Source: Sphingomonadales bacterium (GTDB lineage: Bacteria; Pseudomonadota; Alphaproteobacteria; Sphingomonadales; Kordiimonadaceae). From it: a DNA stretch of 59,309 nucleotides. The stretch's first letter is position 1, and every line of letters begins with the position of its first letter. The position numbers and the translations under genes were made by a program. Positions 28,413 through 37,200 of this stretch are shown here, piece by piece. Under the pieces are notes generated by a model, which had not been told where the DNA came from, made no database searches, and saw only the letters and a program-made list of their open reading frames with translations. Location of the stretch: positions 1-59,309 of the forward strand of contig JAALKD010000015.1 in assembly GCA_011088215.1 (NCBI GenBank), written 5' to 3'.

Positions 28413-30590
28413 TTATGCTCCCAATTCAGCCTTAACCTGAAGTCTACGCTTGTGCAGTAGGGGTTCTGTGTAGCCGCTTGGTTGCACCCGCCCTTTAAAT
28501 ATAAGATCGGCAGCAGCCTGGAAAGCAACGCTATGCTCGAAGTCAGGTGCCATAGGCCGATAAGCCGGATCATCGACGTTCTGTGCATCCACAATTACGG
28601 CCATACGCTCCAAAGCCTCAGTAACCTGCTCCACTGAGCAAATGCCGTGATGAAGCCAGTTTGCAACATGTTGGCTGGAAATTCGGAGCGTTGCGCGGTC
28701 TTCCATCAAGCCAACATTATTGATATCTGGTACCTTCGAACACCCGATCCCTTGGTCAATCCAGCGAACCACATAACCCAGGATACTTTGCGCATTATTA
28801 TCCAGCTCTCGCTGTACCTCTTCACCTGACAGATTGCGCCCTCTCAAGAGCGGCACGGTCAAAATATCGTCCAGACTGGCACGAGGAGATGTCGCCAATT
28901 CTGTTTGGCGATCTGCAACCGATACCTGATGGTAATGTTGCGCATGCAATGTGGCGGCCGTGGGGGATGGCACCCAAGCGCAATTGGCACCCGCTTTCGG
29001 GTGACCAATTTTCTCATCCATCATTTTCGCCATTTCATCTGGCATTGCCCACATGCCTTTGCCGATCTGGGCAACTCCTTGAAGGCCGCACTCCAAACCA
29101 ATATTCACATTCCAGTCTTCATAAGCTGCAATCCAGGGCTGACCTTTGATATCGCCTTTGGGCAAAAAGGCAGCCGCCTCCATGCTGGTGTGGAGCTCAT
29201 CTCCTGTACGGTCCAGAAAGCCAGTATTGATGAACACCAAACGTTCCCTCACAGCGCGAATGCACTCTTTCAGGTTAACAGTGGTGCGCCGTTCCTCGTC
29301 CATCACGCCAATCTTTATCGTAAATTGGTCGAGGCCAAGAATGTCTTCCACACGGCTCATAATCTCGTTCGTCAGGGCGACTTCCGCAGGGCCATGCATT
29401 TTTGGTTTAACAATATAAATACTGCCCATCCGGCTGTTAGCGTTATGGCCCTTCTTTTTCAGGTCATGAAGCGCACAGAGACTGGTCACCAATGCATCCA
29501 GCAGACCTTCCGAGATTTCTTCACCGTCACGGTCAAGCACCGCTGGTGTGGTCATCAGGTGGCCTACATTCCGAACCAATAGCAAGCTTCGTCCCGGCAA
29601 TGTTAAACGGCCACCGCCCGGCGTTTTATATTCCCGGTCATCATTCAGTCGGCGGGTTAGTTGCTTGCCGCCTTTGACAAGGTGTTCGCTAAGGTCACCT
29701 TTCATGAGGCCAAGCCAATTCCGGTACACCACTGTCTTATCAGCACCGTCCACTGCAGCCACCGAATCTTCACAGTCCTGAATTGTTGACAAAGCTGATT
29801 CCAGAACAACATCCTTTACGCCTGCTTTAGAGCTGGTTCCCACGGGATGGTCTCGGTCAATCTGAATATCGATGTGCAGCCCGTTGTTACACAACAACAA
29901 CGATTCCGGTGCATCTGCAGTTCCCAGATAACCCACAAATTGTTCGGATTCTTGCAAGTCCACTTTTGCACCAGCCGATGTAACGGCCCTCATGCAGGCA
30001 TCTTCAATGTAGTAACCTGAAACGTCACCGTGGCTGGCGCTGGCCAGTGGAACTGCCTCATCAAGGAAGGCAATTGCTTTTTCAACAACGGCCGCGCCGC
30101 GCGCTGTGTTGTATGTCTTTGTCTTCTCCAGCCCAGGGCTTTCTTCAATCACATCCGTGCCATAATAAGCGTCATACAAACTGCCCCACCGGGCATTGGC
30201 GGCATTGAGCGCAAAGCGGGCATTCATTACGGGAACCACGAGCTGAGGCCCAGCCACACTGGAAATTTCTGAATCCACATTTTGCGTCTTAATCTTGAAA
30301 GCCGGGCCTTCTTCAATCAGATAGCCGATCTCTTCAAGAAAGGTCTTATACTCATTTTTGTCGTAGTCAGGGCCAGGGCGTTGCTTGTGCCAAGCATCAA
30401 TTTGGGCCTGCAATTCTTCACGAAACACGAGGGCATCTTTTATTTTGGGCCCAAACGATTGAACAAGGTCTGCGAAGCCTGCCCAGAAGGCCTGCTCATC
30501 AATACCTGTGCCGTCTAGGGCTTCGTTACAGATAAATTCATGAAGCTCAGCAGCGACGGACAAACCGTTCTCTTCAACCCAATTAGTCAT
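28413..30590 (-). CDS. glcB: Malate synthase G
   Basis: This 725-residue protein matches malate synthase G along its whole length, including [28 protein letters not shown], the [17 protein letters not shown] block, [18 protein letters not shown], and the C-terminal [20 protein letters not shown]. It condenses glyoxylate with acetyl-CoA to malate in the cytosol, the second step of the glyoxylate shunt. The ATG at 30590 is the natural start ([12 protein letters not shown]). Isocitrate lyase lies 160 bases upstream on the same strand, but a strong terminator stands between them. A 7-bp perfect hairpin lies 23-42 bases before the start codon and could influence translation or transcript processing. 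Confidence 0.95.
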   Translation of the reverse strand: MTNWVEENGLSVAAELHEFICNEALDGTGIDEQAFWAGFADLVQSFGPKIKDALVFREELQAQIDAWHKQRPGPDYDKNEYKTFLEEIGYLIEEGPAFKIKTQNVDSEISSVAGPQLVVPVMNARFALNAANARWGSLYDAYYGTDVIEESPGLEKTKTYNTARGAAVVEKAIAFLDEAVPLASASHGDVSGYYIEDACMRAVTSAGAKVDLQESEQFVGYLGTADAPESLLLCNNGLHIDIQIDRDHPVGTSSKAGVKDVVLESALSTIQDCEDSVAAVDGADKTVVYRNWLGLMKGDLSEHLVKGGKQLTRRLNDDREYKTPGGGRLTLPGRSLLLVRNVGHLMTTPAVLDRDGEEISEGLLDALVTSLCALHDLKKKGHNANSRMGSIYIVKPKMHGPAEVALTNEIMSRVEDILGLDQFTIKIGVMDEERRTTVNLKECIRAVRERLVFINTGFLDRTGDELHTSMEAAAFLPKGDIKGQPWIAAYEDWNVNIGLECGLQGVAQIGKGMWAMPDEMAKMMDEKIGHPKAGANCAWVPSPTAATLHAQHYHQVSVADRQTELATSPRASLDDILTVPLLRGRNLSGEEVQRELDNNAQSILGYVVRWIDQGIGCSKVPDINNVGLMEDRATLRISSQHVANWLHHGICSVEQVTEALERMAVIVDAQNVDDPAYRPMAPDFEHSVAFQAAADLIFKGRVQPSGYTEPLLHKRRLQVKAELGA

Positions 30591-30612
30591 TCAATACACC
30601 CTCGCACATTTG

Positions 30613-30632
30613 GCATGCGTACCACCGCATGC
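30613..30632 (-). repeat. Hairpin in the glcB leader
   Basis: GCATGCG at 30613-30619 and CGCATGC at 30626-30632 form a perfect 7-bp inverted repeat with a 6-base loop, 22 bases upstream of the glcB start codon. It could be an operator, a protective 5' hairpin or part of the preceding terminator region. Confidence 0.5.
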
Positions 30633-30635
30633 ACA

Positions 30636-30665
30636 AAATAAAAGAGCGAGGCTTGGCCTCAGCTC
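30636..30665 (-). terminator. Intrinsic terminator downstream of aceA
   Basis: On the minus strand GAGC-TGAGGCC-AA-GCCTC-GCTC forms a GC-rich hairpin (30644-30665) followed immediately by TTTTATTTT. This is a good Rho-independent terminator for the aceA transcript, so glcB probably has its own promoter or relies on read-through. Confidence 0.75.
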
Positions 30666-30696
30666 TATCAACATTGCAGATCAGCGTTGCTTTATA

Positions 30697-30724
30697 CCGC
30701 CTCTTCCCCACGGGGAAAAGGCGG
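30697..30724 (-). repeat. Strong hairpin after the aceA stop codon
   Basis: CCGCCTCTTCCCC and GGGGAAAAGGCGG, separated by AC, form a 13-bp stem with one mismatch just downstream of aceA. No T-run follows on the minus strand. It may protect the 3' end of the aceA message or add to the terminator at 30636-30665. Confidence 0.6.
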
Positions 30725-30749
30725 CAGTTGCATTTTTATCTTCAGCTGT

Positions 30750-32387
30750 TTAGCCGAATTGATTCATTGTGTTGTCTTCGCCGGATGCCTTGAGTGCGGC
30801 TTCACCGGCGAAATATTCTTTGTGGTCATCACCAACATCGGAACCAGCCATGTTTTGGTGTTTCACACAAGCAATACCTTGGCGAATTTCTTCCCGCTGA
30901 ACTTGCTTAACATAACCGAGCATCGCTTCGTCACCGAAGTAACGTTTGGCCAGATTGTCCGTAGACAACGCAGCAGTATGGTACGTCGGCAAAGTGATCA
31001 AATGGTGGAAAATACCTGCACGTTTGGAACCATCCCGCTGGAAAGTACGGATTTTTTCGTCGGCAGTCAAAGCCAACTCTGTCTCGTCATAATCAACATT
31101 CATCAGGTCGGCACGGTCGTATGCAGATACATTCTTGCCGTCAGCTTCCCAGGCATCAAACACCTGCTGACGGAAGTTGAGGGTCCAATTGAACGACGGT
31201 GAGTTGTTGTAAACCAACTTCGCGTTTGGAACGGCATCACGAATTCTATCTACCATGCTGGCGATCTGCTCAACATGCGGCTTCTCAGTTTCGATCCACA
31301 GCAGATCGGCGCCATTTTGCAACGAAGTAATACAATCTAGAACGCAGCGATCTTCGCCAGTGCCAGCCTTAAACTGAAACAAGTTAGACGGCAGGCGCTT
31401 CGGCCGCATCAGCTTACCGTCCCGGTTAATCACAACGTCATTGGGGTTCAGGTCACCCGCGGCTACTTCTTCGCAGTCGAGGAAGCTATTATACTGATCG
31501 CCGAGGTCCCCTGCTTCGTTGGATACAGCGAGTTGCTTGGTCAGGCCAGCGCCTAGGCTGTCGGTTCGGGTAACAACAATACCATTGTCGACGCCCATCT
31601 CGAGGAAGGCATAGCGACAAGCGCGAACCTTAGCGAGGAAATCCTCATGTGGAACTGTCACTTTACCATCCTGGTGGCCACACTGCTTTTCGTCAGACAC
31701 CTGATTTTCAATTTGGAGCGCACACGCGCCTGCCTCGATCATTTTCTTTGCCAGCAGATAGGTTGCTTCCGCGTTACCGAAACCAGCGTCTATGTCCGCG
31801 ATGATCGGAACAACATGGGTTTGGAAATTATCGATCTTGCTCTGAACGTCCTGCTCAAGGGCCGTGTTGCCCGCACCGCGGGCAGCATCCAAGTCACGGA
31901 ACAGACCGCCAAGTTCGCGTGCATCTGCCTGTTTGAGGAACGTATACAGTTCTTCAATGAGGGCTGGAACAGAGGTTTTCTCATGCATGGACTGATCAGG
32001 CAGTGGGCCAAACTCAGAACGAAGAGCCGCAACCATCCACCCAGAAAGGTACAGATAGCGACCTTTGGTAGTGCCAAAATGCTTCTTGATGGAAATCATC
32101 TTCTGCTGGCCAATAAAGCCGTGCCAGCAACCCAACGACTGAGTGTAATCGCCAGGATCAGCATCATAGGCTGCCATGTCCTTACGCATGATATCGGCAG
32201 TGTAGCGAGCGATATCCAGACCCGTGTGGAAACGATTTTGCGCGCGCATACGTGCGACTGCTTCAGCATCAATACCGTCCCAGGTTCCGCTGTAACTGCT
32301 GATCAACTCTTGAACATTTTGAATGTCATCTTGGTAATTCATAGTCTTGGTTCCATTTGATCTTTCAGTATTTTTGTCAAAAGGCAT
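30750..32387 (-). CDS. aceA: Isocitrate lyase, long form
   Basis: This 545-residue protein is isocitrate lyase of the long subgroup (about 530 residues or more, against 434 in E. coli). Recognisable parts are WHGFIGQQKMISIKKHFG, PIIADIDAGFGNAEATY and the catalytic-Cys segment KQCGHQDGKVTVPHEDF; the usual KKCGH reads KQCGH here, as in the long forms. It splits isocitrate into succinate and glyoxylate in the cytosol, enabling growth on acetate, fatty acids or C2 products. The ATG at 32387 has GTGGAG upstream; an internal ATG at 32342 (MNYQDD) is a plausible alternative with a weaker site. It is divergent from a RamB/ScfR-like regulator with a palindromic site between them, so expression is probably controlled by that protein. 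Confidence 0.95.
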   Translation of the reverse strand: MPFDKNTERSNGTKTMNYQDDIQNVQELISSYSGTWDGIDAEAVARMRAQNRFHTGLDIARYTADIMRKDMAAYDADPGDYTQSLGCWHGFIGQQKMISIKKHFGTTKGRYLYLSGWMVAALRSEFGPLPDQSMHEKTSVPALIEELYTFLKQADARELGGLFRDLDAARGAGNTALEQDVQSKIDNFQTHVVPIIADIDAGFGNAEATYLLAKKMIEAGACALQIENQVSDEKQCGHQDGKVTVPHEDFLAKVRACRYAFLEMGVDNGIVVTRTDSLGAGLTKQLAVSNEAGDLGDQYNSFLDCEEVAAGDLNPNDVVINRDGKLMRPKRLPSNLFQFKAGTGEDRCVLDCITSLQNGADLLWIETEKPHVEQIASMVDRIRDAVPNAKLVYNNSPSFNWTLNFRQQVFDAWEADGKNVSAYDRADLMNVDYDETELALTADEKIRTFQRDGSKRAGIFHHLITLPTYHTAALSTDNLAKRYFGDEAMLGYVKQVQREEIRQGIACVKHQNMAGSDVGDDHKEYFAGEAALKASGEDNTMNQFG

Positions 32388-32499
32388 CGCTTTTCTCCAC
32401 TTTACAAATCCAGCATTTCACTTCCGGGAACTGGGTAATCCGTTTCTGAAGTGACTGGTAAGCGCTTTTTTGGCCCTTTGCACACGCGAAAAAGTATAA

Positions 32500-32545
32500 T
32501 TGTAAATTGTTACAAATATTTTTGTAACTTTGTAAATTTTGTAAT
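32500..32545. promoter_or_regulatory. Candidate operator cluster between aceA and its regulator
   Basis: A perfect inverted repeat TTACAAA-TATT-TTTGTAA lies at 32510-32527. Further TTGTAA half-sites start at 32500, 32530 and 32539. The cluster overlaps the likely promoter of the regulator gene (start 32573) and lies upstream of aceA. RamB-type regulators recognise short AT-rich, TTTGC-like half-sites, so binding by the adjacent regulator is a good inference. Confidence 0.6.
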
Positions 32546-32572
32546 ATACTACTTATAAGCAACGAGGTAAAA

Positions 32573-33964
32573 ATGGCAAAAGAACGCAGCACATTCATGG
32601 GGCCAAGAATTCGGCGCATTCGCCGGGACCTGGGTCTAACACAAGTCATTATGGCTGAAGACCTTGATGTCTCGACCTCCTATATCGCTCTTATCGAGAG
32701 TAACCAGCGACCTGTCACGGCGGCTATGCTGCTCAAACTGGCTGAGATTTACCGAATTGATATTGCTTCGCTAGCGCGAGGCTCTGGCAGCGATTTAGAT
32801 GCTCAAATGACAGCAGCGTTCAAAGCCCCTTTGTTTGAAGACCTTGATCTTTCACCCCTAGAAATACAGGATTTTGGCAGTACGTTCCCAGCGATGGCAG
32901 AGGCAGTGCTTCGCCTCAATACAGCCTATCAGGAAGGACAATTGGCGTTAGCCGATCAAACTGGTAGCGAGGCAACAGGGCCAGACCCCGTCGGAGAAGC
33001 GCGGCGTTTCCTCACAGCGCGCAAAAATTACTTTGCTGAAATTGATAGTCGGGCAGAGGACTTATCCCGGGACATAAAAAGAGCCGGTGGTTACGAAAGA
33101 TACTTTGCGGATCAACGCCTTCGGGTTCGCCGTCTTCCTTCTGATGTGATGGTAGGCTTTACAAGGCGCTTCGACGTACATCGCAGAGAAATTATTCTGG
33201 ATGAATCTCTCGACAACGCCAGTGCCTCCTTCCAACTTGCGCTGCAAGTAGTCTATCTTGAAATGACCGACGTAATATCAGACGCTCTGGTCAGCACCAG
33301 TTTTGACACTGAGTCCGGAGAAAAACTGACACGCCGTGCCCTTGCCAACTTTGCAGCTGGCTCCATAATGATGCCCTATCAGGCCTTTGTAAAAGCCGCA
33401 AAAACACATCTTTATGATATAGAAGCTCTCGGACGCCAGTTTGGCGCCAGTTTCGAACAAATCGCCCACCGACTGACAACGCTGCAAAAATCAGGACAGG
33501 AAGGAGTACCCTTCTTCTTCATACGGGTGGACGCGGCAGGCAATGTTTCAAAGAGGCTGGATGGGGCAGGTTTTCCGTTTGCCCGACATGGTGGTTCGTG
33601 CCCACTCTGGGAACTCCACAGCGCCGTTAAAAGTCCGCGACGAGTTTTAACCCAATGGGTCGAACTGCCGGGCGGCGAGAGGTTTTTTTCCATTGTGCGT
33701 ACAGTCACCGCAGGTGGTGGTGGCTATGGACGCCCTCAAATTGAGCGAGCCGTTGCCCTTTGTTGTTCATCACAGCATGCTCACAAGCTGATCTATACGA
33801 AGGACACAGACATAACCGCTGTGAAACCTACACCGATCGGCGTCACATGCCGCCTGTGCCACCGGGCCGACTGCTTGGCCCGTGCGGAACCCCCTATTGG
33901 TCGATCGATTCTATCTGACGACTATCGACGGCCTTCCGCACCATTCGGCTTAGCAGACCCATAA
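32573..33964 (+). CDS. RamB/ScfR-like XRE-family regulator of acetate/short-chain fatty acid metabolism
   Basis: This 463-residue protein has an XRE helix-turn-helix at residues 8-65 (GPRIRRIRRDLGLTQ ... STSYIALIESNQRPVT). A central IrrE/ImmA-like domain follows, and then the C-terminal domain of short-chain acyl-CoA regulators with a Cys-rich GVTCRLCHRADCLARAEPP near the end. This order is that of RamB (glyoxylate shunt) and ScfR/MccR/PrpR-type regulators that sense short acyl-CoAs. No HExxH zinc protease motif is visible in the central domain, so it is a sensor rather than a peptidase. Divergent placement against aceA with a TTACAAA palindrome between them makes aceA, and possibly glcB, the expected targets. 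The ATG at 32573 follows ACGAGG. Confidence 0.85.
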   Translation: MAKERSTFMGPRIRRIRRDLGLTQVIMAEDLDVSTSYIALIESNQRPVTAAMLLKLAEIYRIDIASLARGSGSDLDAQMTAAFKAPLFEDLDLSPLEIQDFGSTFPAMAEAVLRLNTAYQEGQLALADQTGSEATGPDPVGEARRFLTARKNYFAEIDSRAEDLSRDIKRAGGYERYFADQRLRVRRLPSDVMVGFTRRFDVHRREIILDESLDNASASFQLALQVVYLEMTDVISDALVSTSFDTESGEKLTRRALANFAAGSIMMPYQAFVKAAKTHLYDIEALGRQFGASFEQIAHRLTTLQKSGQEGVPFFFIRVDAAGNVSKRLDGAGFPFARHGGSCPLWELHSAVKSPRRVLTQWVELPGGERFFSIVRTVTAGGGGYGRPQIERAVALCCSSQHAHKLIYTKDTDITAVKPTPIGVTCRLCHRADCLARAEPPIGRSILSDDYRRPSAPFGLADP

Positions 33965-34035
33965 TTCCAAGCTAACAATCGCGCAAACAGCAAAATTACG
34001 ACGACAAAAAAACTTGAGGTGTAGATCGAATAGAT

Positions 34036-34096
34036 GGCGGTGAAGACGGTCTGCCTCGAACTAATCTCTCGCCTATTTCCCCGTTTAGCAGGGAAA
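34036..34096 (+). repeat. 61-bp dispersed direct repeat, copy 1
   Basis: The segment starts GGCGGTGAAGACGGTCTGCC and ends in TTTCCC-CGTTTAGCA-GGGAAA, a short hairpin. Copy 2 at 46058-46118 has the same orientation and matches at 53 of 61 positions by eye, with the last 40 bases nearly identical. The two copies flank the 12-kb RTX/Fec module. Its nature (attachment-like site, small mobile repeat, or element remnant) is unknown. Confidence 0.75.
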
Positions 34097-34233
34097 TTTA
34101 TCTTTTTTTTATTTGCTGCATTCTCAATATCCGCTCTATACCAGTAGAATAGTAAGTCACGTCTTAATCATGTAAAAATGACGGAAAATACTCAAAAAAC
34201 TGAGGGAACACAATATTGCTACTTCAAAATTGA

Positions 34234-34251
34234 GCCCTGCAAAGGCAGGGC
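34234..34251 (-). terminator. Hairpin terminator downstream of the RTX nuclease gene
   Basis: GCCCTGC (34234-34240) pairs with GCAGGGC (34245-34251) across AAAG. On the minus strand it is followed by TCAATTTTG. It lies 15 bases past the nuclease stop codon, as expected for its intrinsic terminator, although the T-run is imperfect. Confidence 0.6.
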
Positions 34252-34265
34252 CCAATATGCCTTTT

Positions 34266-37200
34266 CTAAAAAAGAAAATCGTCCGCTGTAACCGCGTTCG
34301 TATCTTGCAACAGAATTGTCAGATCACCGACGCTGATCATCAGATCGGAACCGACCGAGGTGATTGATAAACTTTCGAAATCAGTCTCAAGGGCTATGAG
34401 GTCAATTGTATCACTGGCTTCAAAATCAGTGATTAGATCATCGCCGCCACCAAGGTTAAACACAAATCTGTCGCCGCCACGTCCGCCTGTCAGGGTGTCC
34501 GCACCTGCACCACCGACAAGCGTATCTGCTCCGCGGCCACCAATAAGTACATCATCTCCAGCGTTGCCTGACAATTGATCAGCGCCCCGGCCTCCCTGTA
34601 AGGTGTCAGCGCCCTCTCCGCCCAATAGGGTATCGACGCCGCGTTCACCGCGCAGAAGATCATTGCCGCCCGAACCGTCGAGGAAATCGTCACCACGATC
34701 ACCCATGAGCGTATCATCGCCGCCATCACCGTTCAGAATATCTGATCCGCGACCACCTGAAATATGATCATCTCCTGAACCCCCAGAGACAAGATCAGCA
34801 CCTCTATTCCCATTTAGCGTATCGTTGCCAGTTCCACCGTCGATGGTGTCCTGACCGCGGCCACCACTTATGATATCATCTCCCGCCAACCCTGAGAGGT
34901 CATCATCTCCTCGTCGACCCTCAATAGTGTCGCCGCCACTCCCGCCTTCGAGAACATTGTCTTCATTGTCACCGACGAGCAATACCGGATCATCTGATTG
35001 AACTGTTATCCGCCCCAGGATGGGGTCATGGTCGCTGCCTCTAACTTGAAAGTCTGCGTTGACGTGAACGATATCAAGTTCGGTTCGGTCAGCAAGGTTA
35101 CCGGTAACCAGGAACTGATCAATCGCCTGTGAATTCCCCTGGAAAATGAAAGTGTAACGGTCGTCATCTGCGGCGATTTCTTCCACCTGATTGAACAGTA
35201 TCTGGTCGCCACCCGAACCACCTTCAATAATATCGAGCGGTGTTGAAAAGTCGAAATCATTAAAATCACCTAGAACGACAATATTTGCATCAGGATCGGT
35301 CACCAAAAGACTGTCGACATACTCATTTAATGCAGTTGCCTGTCCCGCGCGGCGGTCATCGCCGTTCTCTTCCGCTGGATGATTGGCACCAAACAAGTCA
35401 TCTGATCCGCCTTTGGAGGTGAAATGATTATTAATCACTGTGAAGACTTCGCCTGCGAAAGCAAATTGCGCGAGCAAAGGAATACGTGATCCATTAAAGG
35501 CATCTGGCACTGAAACCCCTGCGTCTGTCAGGGTGGCCTCATCAAGTGCTTGCAGCGACCCATCTACCAGATCAACACGGTCATCGTTGAAGAGATAGGC
35601 AACCCGGATATTTCCGTTGGGTTGGCCGCCCTGCGTATTTTCCGCTACGGGGTCTACCACTGCAAACGAATAAGTTGGTCCGCCGGCTGCTTCTATCGCG
35701 TCGATGAGAGCTTGGAGGGTTTGATCAGATGCGACTGTGCCGCTGGCTGCACCGTTATTGTCCTGAACTTCCTGCAATGCAATGACATCCGGGTTCAAAA
35801 GGTTGTTGACAATTTGATCAGCGATAAGAGCAATCTGTTCCGTGTCGCTCGGGTCTAGGTTTAGCACATTGTAACTAGCGAAAGTTAGCTGGTCTTCCGA
35901 TCCTTCAAGGCCAGTAACCTCAGCTTGCAGGTCTCCCGCAACTGGGGCGCTAATTTCGGTCGCTACCACTTCAAAGTTACCAAAATTGTATGTTACAACA
36001 CCAGTGACATCACCGAGTAGGTCGCCGGTAACCACGTTGCTGATGTCTGGGGCGGGACCAACATTGCCGTCAATTTGTATCTGAATGCGTTCGGGGTTCA
36101 AATCGCCCTCTGTTGCAATCACTCCTCCTCGTGCGTTAAAACCCGTTGCCCCTGCGCCCTGATTTGCAACTGTAAAAATTTCACCAAACCCGTTTGCCGG
36201 TGCGACAGCAATTGCATCTTCAACAGTTACCCGCATTCCTTCCAGCGATTCGTAAAAATCGATAGCGTCCTGTGAGGGGTCAAACAGATTCGCCGCTGCG
36301 TCCACCGGATCAGACAGATCAATAGGTGTTGTGATTTCGTCGGCGCTGATAATCACTTCCGTTGGCGGTGTAATACCGCTGGTACCAATGACTATTGCAG
36401 CAGGCAAAGGGTTGCCCGATGAATTGATGGTGACGCTGTCGGCGTCAATCCGGGTAACAGTCAGTCTGTCATTGAAACCAGACTCATCTACATCACCCGT
36501 TACTTCAACATCGTCACCCACAGAGACGGTTGGTGCACTGCCGGTGAAAACGAAGATACCATCAGATGTGTCTGAGTTGCCGTCGCCTGCGGGATCCTGC
36601 AAATAAAATCCGTTATCATCGACTGCGGTTACAATACCAGTTGTGATAACCAGTTGACCAACAAACGACGAGATATGGCTGGCGCCCTGTATCTCGTATA
36701 TTGCTGCTTCTACAGGGTCGCCACCGCCAGTTGAACCATTGGTAACGCCCGGTGTTGGATCTTGTGCAATAAAATCGCCGCTACCGTCGGGGTTTCTCGC
36801 TACTGCTTCATCAGCCTGCTGGCCATTGCCGTTTTCGTCAGCCTGAACGGTTTCGCCGAAGCCGGTTAACAAGCCTGTATCGTCGGCATCACCGGTGCCA
36901 TATACAACTACATCCAGTAGGTTTTCAGTGCTGATCGGTGTATCGTTGGGAAAATCTGCAGCATCACCGGTGAACAGGGCCACCGCATCGGCGCCGTTTT
37001 GCAGAAAGCCGTCAGCCGTAACCAGGTCAACATCGGCAACAGCAGCATTGCCAACAACGAAAAAGCCATTTTCATCGGTAGTTTGACCGTCAAGATCAAT
37101 CGCCAGATAAGACTGGTCGTCAGACCCATTGTAAAGCACGAGCACAAGGCCGTCGAGTGACGTGTTGCCTTCTCCGCCATCATACAACTCAATAAATTCG

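Larger units (their letters stand above)
33965..34265. other. Intergenic region with a 61-bp dispersed repeat
   Basis: This 301-base gene-free stretch lies between the convergent regulator and RTX nuclease genes. It holds copy 1 of a 61-bp repeat (34036-34096), an AT-rich tract, and a terminator hairpin at 34234-34251. No credible open frame was seen. Confidence 0.6.
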
